Below, in pieces: positions 51,001 through 61,400 of a stretch of 64,000 bases of DNA. Position 1 is the first letter of the stretch; the number at the start of each line of letters is the position of its first letter. Position numbers and translations under genes: made by a program. This DNA comes from Ascidia mentula (lineage: Eukaryota > Chordata > Ascidiacea > Phlebobranchia > Ascidiidae): contig OX387199.1 of the NCBI GenBank assembly GCA_947561715.1, positions 6,763,001 through 6,827,000 on the forward strand. Direction: 5' to 3'. Below the pieces are notes generated by a model. That model was not told where the DNA came from, searched no databases, and saw only the letters and a list, made by a program, of their open reading frames with translations.

Positions 51001-51314
51001 CTCAGACATTTGTGTCGGATGTCGCGTACAACTTGTCGCTTTGTGCGTTTTCTCACTATTTGGTGCACCATTAGTTTTGAGTAAACTTGTTATCCCAGAA
51101 ATACGTCATTCATGTAGTTTGCGGCTTTATTTTACTAGTAAACCAAAGGCTAACACTTTTTAGATTAAATGAGCGTCCAACTTTAATATAAATTATAATA
51201 TTTTGCAGTGGACTTACGATCTTCATTTGAACAATTGTTTGCAGTCCGTTGTGCCTCGGTCGTGGCCACTAGTAAAATGCAGAAACAGCTGAACGTGGAA
51301 TGTTTCCACATCAT
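36029..51314 (-). CDS. Kinase-less receptor gene E with five ectodomain modules
   Basis: The signal peptide is at 51218-51314, then modules at 48407-50801, 46048-48212, 43114-45710, 40195-42775 and 37277-39856, the EGF pair at 36675-36936, and TM at 36033-36173. Modules 2-5 each start with an EGF exon. I see no internal stop, and phases add up to 1994 residues if the frame ends at the TAA in the TM-exon donor (36029). It is over twice as long as gene D because modules 3-5 are extra. The EGF exons of modules 3-5 are hybrids: the start is like the EGF-pair exon (CPVDETVKERH or CLVDETVKERH) and the rest like the exon 8 type. No kinase exons follow. It could be a long decoy or adhesive receptor. 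Confidence 0.65.
36033..36173 (-). CDS. Gene E TM exon, open through the donor
   Basis: The exon is nearly identical to that of gene D, with the full RRRRKRMRK run and the GTAAGT donor. The next in-frame codon, if unspliced, is TAA at 36029-36031. Confidence 0.8.
36675..36936 (-). CDS. Gene E exon 14, paired EGF domains
   Basis: The exon is open with 262 nt and both EGF patterns intact. It is nearly the same as gene D at 28510-28771. Confidence 0.78.
37277..39856 (-). CDS. Gene E module 5 with hybrid EGF
   Basis: This is the membrane-proximal module before the EGF pair. The hybrid EGF reads DWDPCPVDETVKERHCDPHA, then FCEILSKDRSRINC. The Cys-rich exon has KKHEYCQ in place of KKDEYCQ, shared with modules 3 and 4 in part. 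Confidence 0.7.
37627..37939. repeat. Foldback element, gene E module 5
   Basis: The inverted-arm element is in the same intron position as in copy B, with the outer left end reading AAAAGAAGTAAGAGAC. Confidence 0.7.
40195..42775 (-). CDS. Gene E module 4 with hybrid EGF
   Basis: It is near-identical to module 5, displaced by 2919 bp, including introns and the foldback element. The hybrid EGF has CLVDETV where module 5 has CPVDETV. Confidence 0.7.
40545..40858. repeat. Foldback element, gene E module 4
   Basis: This is the same inverted-arm element, carried along with the 2.9-kb unit duplication. Confidence 0.7.
43114..45710 (-). CDS. Gene E module 3 with hybrid EGF
   Basis: The EGF exon begins DWDPCLVDETVKERH, like an EGF-pair exon, then continues as exon 8 type. 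The fibronectin exon is the VMDHTFSKLLVV version and the intron carries the foldback element. The start lies 2935 bp from that of module 4. Confidence 0.7.
43464..43776. repeat. Foldback element, gene E module 3
   Basis: This is the same inverted-arm element, carried along with the 2.9-kb unit duplication. Confidence 0.7.
46048..48212 (-). CDS. Gene E module 2 with EGF
   Basis: This is an EGF of exon 8 type (CPIDREVIERHCDPHAFC) plus six-exon module. Intron 12 lacks the foldback element, and the fibronectin exon carries VDDAFSRPLVV, close to VDDAYSRPMVV of genes A and D. It is the oldest-looking of the E modules 2-5. Confidence 0.7.
48407..50801 (-). CDS. Gene E module 1 (exons 2-7)
   Basis: It has the gene A module 1 plan. 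The second fibronectin half exon is one codon shorter (CPGGNCENF in place of CPGGETCENF), still in frame. The GC donor of the 63-nt exon is kept. Confidence 0.7.
51218..51314 (-). CDS. Gene E exon 1, signal peptide
   Basis: The exon is an open leader with two adjacent ATGs, a hydrophobic core and a GTAAGT donor in phase 1. The 5' flank has three copies of a short CTCTTTCAACAAAATTTTTA-type repeat, more than any other copy. Confidence 0.78.
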
Positions 51315-51353
51315 GTATTAAACTACATCTGTGGTTGCTGCAAAAAGTGTTTT

Positions 51354-51412
51354 TTATCTCTTTCAACAAAATTTTTATCTCTTTCAACAAAATTTTTGTC
51401 TTTTTCAACAGA
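51354..51412. repeat. Short tandem repeat upstream of the E start
   Basis: Three imperfect copies of a roughly 19-bp unit (CTCTTTCAACAAAATTTTT) lie about 40 bp upstream of the gene E start codon. Equivalent positions hold two copies in A, C and D and one in B. It lies in the presumed 5' untranslated or promoter region. Confidence 0.6.
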
Positions 51413-52283
51413 ATTTCCGAACGTATATTATTAGTTGTACAAGGATTAAAGCTTGACAACTCACTTATTTAGCATTATTGTATATCTACTGAGTAGACAC
51501 ATTAGCTCGTAGAAATCACATAGCTGTAGGTTGCAGCCGGGAGCATTTTTCCAAGCTTACTTGCTGCGCCATTCCTAACTAATACGTTTTGAAGTACAAC
51601 ATTATATGAAAACGGTGACTAAGCCATGCAGGCAAACAGCTATCACTTGTATTCTCGTCTGCGGTGGCGCTTTTAACTGGAAATGTGTCTTTTTTCGTCT
51701 CACTGTACCAAAACCGCAACGGAGTTCAGCCAACGCTACTCGTACCTGGAACTGAGGAAATGGTAAAATACCATGGTTTTGCTCACAATGCAAACGAGCT
51801 CTGCGCTGCCACGTCGTGATTAGTGTTTATCTTTGACCAATTGCATCGATGTTGGATTGTTAATGACTTTTCCTGTTCATGACTTATCGTGTCAAAGAGT
51901 ATGTTGCTCGATTCCCGACGGAGGGCAATAAATATAAATTGTTTCATGAAGTATATTGCAACAATAACTAAGTATTTGATTGTACTGCAACCAATACATA
52001 GCGTAGATCTGATACTACCAACTCAATGGAAATGCAAACGCATTATATTTTATAATTTGTATGTTCCAGTATGTTTGACAAACTCATGCAGTTAACCGAG
52101 TTCCAACAGGCTGAATATACAATTGAATTTTATCACATAACATAAACAGTGGAGCATGTAACTCCATTGGCAGTATGTCTTGTTCGTTTGCTTGTGAAAC
52201 GCAATGTTAAATTGAAACACTGCCGGGGGTGCGCTGCTGCAAAAACATGAAATAGCGGCTGCATTGATATTCAACAGCCTTGT

Positions 52284-52340
52284 TGCCCTGTGGTTCCCAA
52301 ACTGTGCGTCGTGGCGTGTCCTGGCGCGACGTTTTGAGTT
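52284..52340. mobile_element. Possible hAT-type element remnant
   Basis: A stretch reading GTGGTTCCCAAACTGTGCGT followed by CGTGGCGTGTCCTGGCGCGA resembles the ends of hAT-family non-autonomous elements. It is present here and not in the equivalent flank of A-D. No opposite end or target duplication was identified. Confidence 0.3.
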
Positions 52341-53112
52341 TGCGAGGTTAAATTTTAAACAAAAAATGCTTATGCTGGAAAAAATTGATGCAAATATTAC
52401 ATTTTCTGCGACGATAGGTATGTTGTTTGACCTGTGACAAGACCGAGGTTTTGAACAATTTGTTGTGAAAAGAGTTTACTAAAATTTTTTGTTTGCTGAA
52501 AATTTTGTTTGCCTTTTTGATGAACCTTTCAACCAATGTACTAGAGTATTTATTGAACCTATTGTTAATTCACTCAAATACCTTAAAAAGAGTGGGTTCT
52601 GAAACTCTCTACTTGCCGTTTTTTTCTGCGTAAAAGGAAAAATAATTGAATTTAGGTGAGATTGTCTTTTTATTTTGCCCAAGCATTCTGCGTTGAATCG
52701 CTGGGTTTACAGCGATTAATATCGGAAAATCGAATACTCCTACGTAGGTACCAGCATATTTGCTGACGTGAGATAGGAATTTCCATGATATGTGCGGATC
52801 ACTCCTCCCGATCGTGTAAATGTCAACCTTGTCGGTTGCAAAAATTTCACTGCAACCCTGAAATCTTTGGTTTCCTTTTCCCCCTGACATTTTATTGATA
52901 TTAATGCCCACCAAAAAGGTTATCATGCGGATCGACCGTTGTGGTTTGAATGGTTTTGGTTAGGAGCCGTTTGTTATTGCCTCAAGATGTTAACACCCAT
53001 GCTGTTTACAGCGTTATCCCACGTACGACGCCAGGTAATGTTGAGAGGCGTTGCTGTCAGCACTTAATGTCTCGCATGACGTCATAAATAAGGAAACGAT
53101 TTCTATCCTAAC

Positions 53113-54690
53113 CTCCCTGCAATCCCAGAGGAAATGAAGCAAATCTCCATATTTCATGTACTCGGTCACCAACAATGGTGATTCGCACTCGTTGTCCGCA
53201 TCCAGCTTTGTCGTGCACACCCCAATGATCCCCATAATGGAGTCGTGCGGCCCAAGCGACATTAGGAGCGCCATTTCAGCCAGGAAATCCTCCCTGTATG
53301 CAACCGCATGAAGAGCTGCAAGAAAGCAAAACCATTTGATTTACAAATTTTCGGTGAACATGAATTTGGTAAATGTCTCTCAGGTATAGGCTGGTTTGAT
53401 TATGGAAACGGTTGCTGGTAATAATACAATAAATATCTTATAAAATTTCAATAAATAATAACCACGTTTCAAAATGGAAAATAAATGTAATAGGCTGTAA
53501 GCTATAAGTTAAACAGTAAAACTGGCTGAACATGTAGGCTGCTGTTGCCAACTACCTCCAAGTCACACTGAATAGCAATTGTAGCAAAACTTGGAGATTT
53601 GTGCCTCAGGTTTCTTATGTGCGATATATTTAAATGTCTGCCAGGTGCCTGGCAACAAAGGCATCCGACAACCAAATCAATTTTCTTTAGTTTCTTTTAC
53701 GTAAATGCCCGACAAATTTATTCACAAATCGTGTTAAGGCTTGCAGAGTAAGCTTTGGAAATCTTTTAACGGCTGGTACTTTGCAACTGAATTGAAATAA
53801 CCTGTCAACGATTTCACGGCAACTTCCTTTTTCGATCCAATGTCGTGCCAGGTTGCTCTGTAAACGACTCCAAAGTTTCCCCTTCCGAGTACGTCTGAAA
53901 TTTAGTGATGAAAGCCGTTATCTTTAAATTGCCTGAGCGAGTAAATAAGTAAGCGGTTAGTGTCAATGTTTATGGTTTTGATGGCAAAGGTGAATTAATC
54001 GGGGCGGTTTCCATGATAGTTGTACGTTTATTTTATCCCAAACCTCAGAACAGTTTAGTTCAAGCTATTTTGGAAAAAAGGCAAAATTCTTGCCCCAAAC
54101 TATATATAAAGTAATGGCAAACCGTGTAAAGCCAGGTTGTTGCGATCTATTTCCCACTTTTGTCCAAATACAGGACCCATGTTGGTCATTTGAAGATGGT
54201 TTTCGAACTGAGAGTAGTTTAGAAAAGGCGCCAGGTCTGCCAGAGATTCGCCGGCGACAAACCGCGATTGGTCGAATATGAGTCTCCTTTATACAACAAG
54301 AATATAAATATAACCATCATATTATAGCAGCCCTTGTAAGTAATATTACAAAATCATCTGCCACTGAGTCTTTGTTGGCCGTAAGATAAAAACTTTCGTT
54401 CAGAAAATCGTTACCTATTGTCAATGCAGAGTGGATTTACATACCACCAACTACATTCAATGACATCAACGGTCTGCAACCAAAATTATTCAAAAAAATC
54501 GACTTCTGCCTTTTGGTAATCCACCCACATATTTGTGTTGGAAACTTACTTTCTCATTCGTTCTCGTCGACGTCTGATGACGAAGAACATCCGAAGACAC
54601 ACAGTGACCAAACCTGCGGTGCCCATAACAGCGATCACGGGGTTTTTCATATTCCTACAGCTGTTGTATCCATCACCGGTGTAACCCTCG
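53113..54690 (-). pseudogene. RTK fragment F: TM, juxtamembrane and kinase N-lobe only
   Basis: Exons are 54550-54690 (EGF end and TM, VIAVMGTAGLVTVCLRMFFV then IRRRRERMRK), 54123-54286 (juxtamembrane), 53802-53894 (P-loop GRGNFG and VAVK) and 53113-53315 (alpha-C and hinge). Each is open and in phase. The catalytic loop, DFG and C-lobe exons are missing because the locus is cut in the following intron at about 52690. No EGF or module exons lie upstream; a tetraspanin-like gene is there instead. The TM exon is more diverged than the kinase part. This is most likely a non-functional remnant. Confidence 0.75.
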
Positions 54691-55142
54691 CTGTAAAGAA
54701 TATTTATGCACAAAAGGCGATCACTGAAACATAGTATTAAAATAAGAAATATAAACTAATGTATTTTTTGTAATGGCAGAAAGGTCTTGCCTTTTTGCAA
54801 GCCAATCGTGAATGCAACGCATTATGGTGACATTGCAGTCGCAATCCGTTGCGTAACACCATAACCGAACAACCGACAGTGCAGCTGGCTCAATGTGGCG
54901 GAAATCATGTGAAATCAATACAGCCAGTAATAATGCAGAGCTCCAGACACTGTCTGGTGAGAAGGCTTCGGTTTAACGTTGTTATACAATGTTAAGCGAA
55001 TTCCTTTGCGAGCGAATATTAGCAGTTTATTTAAAGGAAATTTCATCGACTTAAACTTTTACGGGGTCTGTGACTTCAGTGCATATGGCATTGTAACAAA
55101 AATGTCATCCACATTGCTATTTGGCCGCCGACAACCGTTGGA
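54691..55142. other. Diverged intron-like flank of fragment F
   Basis: The sequence is recognisably related to intron 14 of gene A (about 3299-3730), for example around GCAGTCGCAATCCG, but is much more diverged. The resemblance ends near 55150, where tetraspanin-like coding sequence begins. Confidence 0.5.
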
Positions 55143-56664
55143 TCAAAATAATTGGTCGATATTGCCTATGGTCGCTACTTGGTTATAGGACGTGTATGGT
55201 TTTCGCAGAATCAAAATCCTTAAGCACTCATTTACATGCTTCAAATTGTCGACCTCGAAAGAGTTACTACCTCTGGTAATCCTTGTACCCGCTAATGCCT
55301 TACATGTTCCGCTATATGGCGGCAAAGCGCACGACAAAGGAAAGATTAAGCGTTCACTGTGAAAGGTTGAGAACCAGGTGCTGTTGTACCAGTCTGTGTA
55401 ATTGTTAGCACCACAGCATCGCTCACTGACTTGCAGTTCGTCCCAGGCGTTTGTTACGCTGCTGTTGTATCCGTACCGGTGATTTAGTGAACCCAGAATT
55501 GCAGCGTGTATCTTAGGCTTGTATGTCAAATCGTGCACAGCCGTCACAAAAAATAATGCGACGAAATCGACGATCAAAAGATAACACATTCTGTAATAAT
55601 TTAAATTTACGTGTCAAGCGTTATTCTAGACTGTTTTATATATTTCTACTGTTTGAAATTGCAATAACGTTTGGCCTATTATAAACTATATTAATATATG
55701 TCTACTGTTTGAAAAAGCGGTACCAAAACTGTGCGTCGTTTTGCGAAATCTGGTGTTTGTTATAACTTCATGAAAACAAATTTGTCACAAGTGACATGAA
55801 TCTTTCCATGTGCTGGGTTGTAGGCAAAAAAATTGAAAGCATTGCTATAACCCAATCCCAAAGCCATACAAAACGAGTACACCATGCAGATATGGATTCT
55901 TTGACATTTAGGTGGGGCCGCAACCCTTCTGGCTAGGCCGATGGATAAGCAGTAACGGGAACACTCACCCTGTGGTAGCTGCTCTTACGCCCTTAGATGT
56001 TAATGAACCTTGTTGCAAAGTTTTCACCGCTGATCGAAATGGAACACAAGCTATCAGCAGGAAAGAAAGACCGTTGAGGAACTGGAAATTGTATTTTTTG
56101 AGAATACGGTAATGGGTTTGCAAGACACAATCAAGTTGGAAGACTATGTACATATATTTTTACCCTTGTCTAGTGGTTCTTTATCAGATATGTTTAGAGG
56201 GTGCGTTGAGTTAGTTATAAATATCCTTCACTACATTTGTGGCAGAAAAGAACACTATTCAAAAACTATCTTTTAATAATAAAAAAGGAAATTACGAAAA
56301 ATTTTAAAAACAGTTATTTGCTTACTGCGCAAACTCCTGACGTACACAGGTGATTATCTTTCGATAAAACGCTTGCAGAATACCCCACGACCATTGCCCA
56401 TCCCCCCAAGCCCACCCTAAAAATGGCGGACAGATACAGAATCACGAAACATATAAATATGCCTGAATGTGCTCGGTCGTAATTCGTCTTGCAACCTAGC
56501 TTGGAAAGTGCAGTTAAAACTGAACCTTTTTCTGCTACAGTTCTGCTGCGGTCATTATGTGTCATAACTCGTTCAGTTACTGTTGCAATATCTTCTGGGT
56601 TGTGACTTGTATTGGTTTGCGGCTGCGGGTTGAACACAGAAGGTATTTCCATGGTCGGTTTCAT
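55143..56664 (-). CDS. Tetraspanin-like gene, fourth TM segment not found
   Basis: Three exons fit in phase: 56326-56664, 55969-56081 and about 55143-55590. Exon 1 has a long hydrophilic N-terminus and a first TM (IFICFVILYLSAIFRVGLGG). Exon 2 has a second hydrophobic stretch (FLNGLSFLLIACVPF). Exon 3 has a third TM (MCYLLIVDFVALFFVTAV) and a large loop with WDELQVSERCCGANNYTDW, PLSC and later cysteines. CCG and PxSC are hallmarks of the tetraspanin large extracellular loop. The frame then reads to a stop at 55143 without a fourth TM segment. The end lies where fragment F homology starts, so the gene may have been truncated by rearrangement. A TATA-like ATATAG lies about 30-40 bp upstream of the ATG. 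Confidence 0.6.
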
Positions 56665-57239
56665 TCTGCTACATGTGCTATATAACTCAAAGTATTATTT
56701 GAACACTGCGCAATTCGAATGTGTCATGGCAATTGAAAGCGTTGCCCTGAAAAATAAATTTTGGACAATGTGGAGACAGTATGCGTTTTGTTGCATAAAA
56801 AACAGAAAAATCTTTTTGTTTGGGTTAACAATACCTAATTTACTTTCCGACCATTGTTATGAATGCGATATTGAACGTTTTGCCACAAATTTCCAAAAAC
56901 CAACTATATGCGCAGTTTCTGCAGTTAAACATACTTCGCTGTCTTGAAGTGTATTAAGAAAACCTGTTCAAACATTTGTGTTCACTCACAGCTTAAGCTG
57001 GTTTGACCAACCCTATATAAACTTGTGTCCTTGCCGTTACTGTTGATCTACACACTAACAAACACAATATGGGCCCATATACTGCTCCAACATTCGAACA
57101 CACAGATTGAATGTTTAACGATACGGCAAATTCGGTTGTTCCTTCAGTGTCTGTAACCATTCACTCATCAAAACCCATTGTTAAGAATGTGGGTGTCGAA
57201 TTTCAGTTCGGTTGTGTTTTCCTCAGCTGTACTTCAAGC

Positions 57240-57414
57240 ACCAAACTACCGGAGACGAAAACGCAGCAGAACATACCATGGTCAAGCAACCGCTTGGAAA
57301 CCAGTCGTATCGGCGTGCACAACTGTCTGCAGCTCAAATGTCATTATTGGCTGATTGCTTGTACATGCATTTGACTATGTGTTGAATTAAAATTCAGGTG
57401 CAAATTTACTACTT
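57240..57414. repeat. Direct repeat, left copy
   Basis: The segment begins CCAAACTACCGGAGACGAA and contains GGAAACCAGTCGTATC and TTATTGGCTGATTGCTTGTA. It matches 57887-58058 over about 170 bp with scattered changes. Confidence 0.7.
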
Positions 57415-57593
57415 CAAGCACGCCTTTCGGGGGCAACTATCAGTATTGTTGCAGCGATAGTTCCGCTTAGTTGCGGAGAATATTTGGACTGCATGCTCTG
57501 ACGTTAGAGGCGAGTTGGACAATTGCTTGCGCATTTTGCGTCACACTAGCGTTATAGTCCAAATAAATCCAACAAAAATATGTACAACAGGGG

Positions 57594-57599
57594 TTTATT
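57594..57599 (-). promoter_or_regulatory. Candidate poly(A) signal of gene G
   Basis: AATAAA on the minus strand lies about 530 bp past the gene G stop. I found no nearer canonical signal. The link to gene G is inferred. Confidence 0.3.
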
Positions 57600-57886
57600 T
57601 ACACATAAATTTCTCTCACATAATTCTTCGACAGTGGGCGGAATACTCAACTCAAACACAGAAATCAACTCAAGCACAGAACAAAGTTAAATTGTCGTTT
57701 TGTCACTCTTGTGTTATTGGTAGCATTTGGGGCACACCGTTGACAACACAAGATATTTGATAATTAAGCTACAGACAGTTATGCACACTGTTTCAACCAT
57801 CAGTATGGTAACTAACGATGGTCTTGACTAACTAACCAAAGAAGACTATTTTACTGATATTGCAGTCGACGTCAATCTGTTAGGTA

Positions 57887-58058
57887 ACAAACTACCGGAG
57901 ACGAACCACAGTAGAACACACTATAGCCAAGCAACCGCCTGGAAACCAGTCGTATCTGTGTGCACAACTGTTTGCAGCTCACAGGTCATTATTGGCTGAT
58001 TGCTTGTACGTGCATTTGACTTTGTTTTGGATTGAAATTCAGGTGTAAAATTACTACG
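57887..58058. repeat. Direct repeat, right copy
   Basis: This is the partner of 57240-57414 in the same orientation, about 650 bp apart. It may be a dispersed element of unknown class. Confidence 0.7.
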
Positions 58059-58126
58059 GATTTTACGTGAAATTCTTGTGCACACAGTATCTCGGTAGGA
58101 TATAGACCACCCTAGTCTCCAACTAT

Positions 58127-58409
58127 TTAAACAATTTCATCAAAAGCAACGCGGAGATCGACCCCGGCTTGATGTCCAACATCACCATTAAACTGCGGGA
58201 AAAGTTCTATATTGTTGACTTCAAAGTTGGTGCCAGTGGACCAAGGTGCCAAATGCTTGTCTCCGCCTGTTCCATCTAAGCTGTCAGTTGGCAAGATTTG
58301 TCGGTCCACTGTTCCACCACTTTTTACATCTTTTAGCTGCTCCTGGAGGTTGACGAAGGTCGGCCGGTTCATTGGCAACCACTGCCAACATTGTAGCATG
58401 AGGTTGTAT
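58127..58409 (-). CDS. Gene G last exon, kinase end and C-terminal tail
   Basis: The exon starts YNLMLQCWQWLPMNRPTFVN, the conserved end of tyrosine kinase domains. About 70 residues of hydrophilic tail follow, with no tyrosine motif that I can recognise, ending VAFDEIV and a stop. The gene A equivalent is off window. Confidence 0.85.
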
Positions 58410-61400
58410 CTATAAACATATTTAAACTTGTGGCCAACATGTGAAGTGGTGATACAAATGTTATGTTTTTGAAACAGGTTTAAACCAAAATTAACTGCCC
58501 GCGATACATAAACGTGCTAGACCGTGCTGTACTATGATAGCAAGTTAATCAAATGTGCTCATACCAACATGTGTAGTCCTCTGGTGCTTTATGTTTCAAT
58601 TAACGAAAGTTACAGTAAGGATTTCGTATTGATGCACTGAGCTCACAATTTCCAACACTTACAGATGATCGTTGCACGACGTGGGCTTTGGCATCCTGTA
58701 CCCCTTTTCCAGTGAATAAAAGAGATGACTCTGTTCAATATCAGGGTATGGCGTGGCACCCACTGTTACCATTTCGTGAAGTAATATGCCGAAAGACCAC
58801 CTTGAATATAAGAAAGCAGTATTTGTTATGTGGTCGATTAGGCCAAATCGCCCCGGGGTCAAAAAGTACCCCGTTCTCTAAAAGGGTTACACTGTCTGCC
58901 TGATTCTGTATTTTCTAGGACGGGCCCAGTGTGTTATATCTAATGATATAAACAACTTACACGTCACTTCGCCACGTAATAGGGACTTTCCCTCCCATCA
59001 TCCGTTCGGGGCTGACCCACTTGAACGGAACTCGTCGCTCGGTGGCGCCCTTGATCATGCCGTAGCGGTAAACGTCGTTGGCCAGACCAAAGTCAGAAAT
59101 TTTACACTGCATGTTCTGCAAAGTTTGGATGTTGCTTACGTATAGGAAACTGACAAAACATTGTGAATTAATATCCATTACATGCAATTTCGAATCCTCA
59201 TAAAATCAGTCACCGTAGTGCAAGCTTTAACGCTATCTGCGCCCAATTTAACACCATGCAAAATGAACGTTTGGGTTTTCGGGGATACTTGCCTCTCCCA
59301 CTAAAATGTTTCTGGCCGCGACATCCCCGTGAATAATCTTAGAGGAGGCGAGAAAATGTAAACCTCCGGCGATTTGTCGCCCAATCTGGTAGAGATTGGA
59401 CTCACTGAAGTTGTAGATTGGATTCTGGTTTCTCTTGGATGCCTTCAAACCAAATTACGTATCTTGTGTTTGGTCAATACTGTAAAGAACCGGCGCAGTA
59501 AATCTGTACTATGGAAAACAGCAGACAGCATCCATTGGCGTAGCTGGGGGACATGTAGGGACCATAGCTTCCCTAACCCAAAAATACTCAGATTTTGGTT
59601 ATGCGATTGTTCAATTATGGTTTGACTTGTGCTGAAAGCACGAGGACGACTGGTCGTTGTTTGCATTGTGCGTTGAATTTTGATCTGACCACTGGCAGAA
59701 ACGCAACGGGGAATCCAGCTTTACGTCTTAATCGCTGGGTTTACAGCGATTAATATCGGAAAATCGAATACTCCTACGTAGGTACCAGCATATTTGCTGA
59801 CGTGAGATAGGAATTTCCATGATATGTGCGGATCACTCCTCCCGATCGTGTAAATGTCAACCTTGTCGGTTGCAAAAATTTCACTGCAACCCTGAAATCT
59901 TTGGTTTCCTTTTCCCCCTGACATTTTATTGATATTAATGCCCACCAAAAAGGTTATGATGCGGATTGACCGTTGTGGTTTGAATGGTTTTGGTTAGGAG
60001 CCGTTTGTTATTGTTTCAAGATGTTAACACCCATGCTGCTTACAGCGTTATCCCACGTACGACGCCAGGTAATGTTGAGAGGCGTTGCTGTCAGCACTTA
60101 ATGTCTCGCATGACGTCATAAATAAGGAAACGATTTCTATCCTAACCTCCCTGCAATCCCAGAGGAAATGAAGCAAATCTCCATATTTCATGTACTCGGT
60201 CACCAACAATGGTGATTCGCACTCGTTGTCCGCATCCAGCTTTGTCGTGCACACCCCAATGATCCCCATAATGGAGTCGTGCGGCCCAAGCGACATTAGG
60301 AGCGCCATTTCAGCCAGGAAATCCTCCCTGTATGCAACCGCATGAAGAGCTGCAAGAAAGCAAAGCCATTTGATTTACAAATTTTCGGTGAACATGAATT
60401 TGGTAAATGTTTCTCAGGTGTAGGCTGGTTTGATTGGGGTAACTGTTGCTGGTAATAATACAATAAAGATCTTATAAAATTTCAATATATAATAACCACG
60501 TTTCAAAATGGAAAATAAATGTAATAGGCTGTAAGCTATAAGTTAAACAGTAAAACTGACTGAACATGTAGGCTGCTGTTGCCAACTACCTCCAAGTCAC
60601 ACTGAATAGCAATGGTAGCAAAACTTGGAGATTTGTGCCTCAGGTTTCTTATGTGCGATATATTTAAATGTCTGCCAGGTGCCTGGCAACAAAGGCATCC
60701 GACAACCAAATCAATTTTCTTTAGTTTCTTTTACGTAAATGCCCGACAAATTTATTCACAAATCGTGTCAAGGCTTGCAGAGTAAGCTTTGGAAATCTTT
60801 TAACGGCTGGTACTTTGCAACTGAATTGAAATAACCTGTCAACGATTCCACGGCAACTTCCTTTTTCGATCCAATGTCGTGCCAGGTTGCTCTGTAAACG
60901 ACTCCAAAGTTTCCCCTTCCGAGTACGTCTGAAATTTAGTGATGAAAGCCGTTATCTTTAAATTGCCTGAGCGAGTTAATAAGTAAGCGGTTAGTGTCAA
61001 TGTTTATGGTTTTGATGGCAAAGGTGAATTAATCGGGGCGGTTTCCATTATAGTTGTACGTTTATTTTATCCCAAACCTCAGAACAGTTTAGTTCAAGTT
61101 ATTTTGGAAAAAGGCAAAATTCTTGCCCCAAACTATATATAAAGTAATGGCAAACCGTGTAAAGCCAGGTTGTTTCGATCTATTTCCCACTTTTGTCCAA
61201 ATACAGGACCCATGTTGGTCATTTGAAGATGGTTTTCGAACTGAGAGTAGTTTAGAAAAGGCGCCAGGTCTGCCAGAGATTCGCCGGCGACAAACCGCGA
61301 TTGGTCGAATATGAGTCTCCTTTATACAACAAGAATATAAATATAACCATCATATTATAGCAGCCCTTGTAAGTAATATTACGAAATCATCTGCCACTGA

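Larger units (their letters stand above)
51315..53112. other. Region between fragment F and gene E, with rearrangement junction
   Basis: From 51.3 to about 52.69 kb the sequence resembles the flank upstream of other signal-peptide exons, with a substituted stretch at about 52.25-52.39 kb. At about 52690 it switches abruptly to kinase intron 18 sequence, the same as 1245 onward in gene A and 59721 onward in gene G. No further gene is supported. Confidence 0.6.
56665..58126. other. Region between gene G stop and tetraspanin-like gene
   Basis: It contains a diverged direct repeat of about 170 bp (57240-57414 and 57887-58058) and a TATAAA on the plus strand near 57013 with no convincing frame behind it. 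Otherwise I see no supported gene in it. Confidence 0.45.

Noticed and set aside
55720..55770. A second stretch resembling a hAT element end (AAAACTGTGCGTCGTTTTGCG).
   Set aside because: It is too short and degenerate for an element call, with no partner end seen.
56612..56947. A 111-codon plus-strand frame.
   Set aside because: It is antisense to the tetraspanin-like first exon over part of its length and has no domain signal.
57013..57374. A TATAAA on the plus strand with an 87-codon frame downstream.
   Set aside because: The frame has no recognisable domain, starts in an unremarkable context and overlaps the direct repeat. I cannot support a gene.
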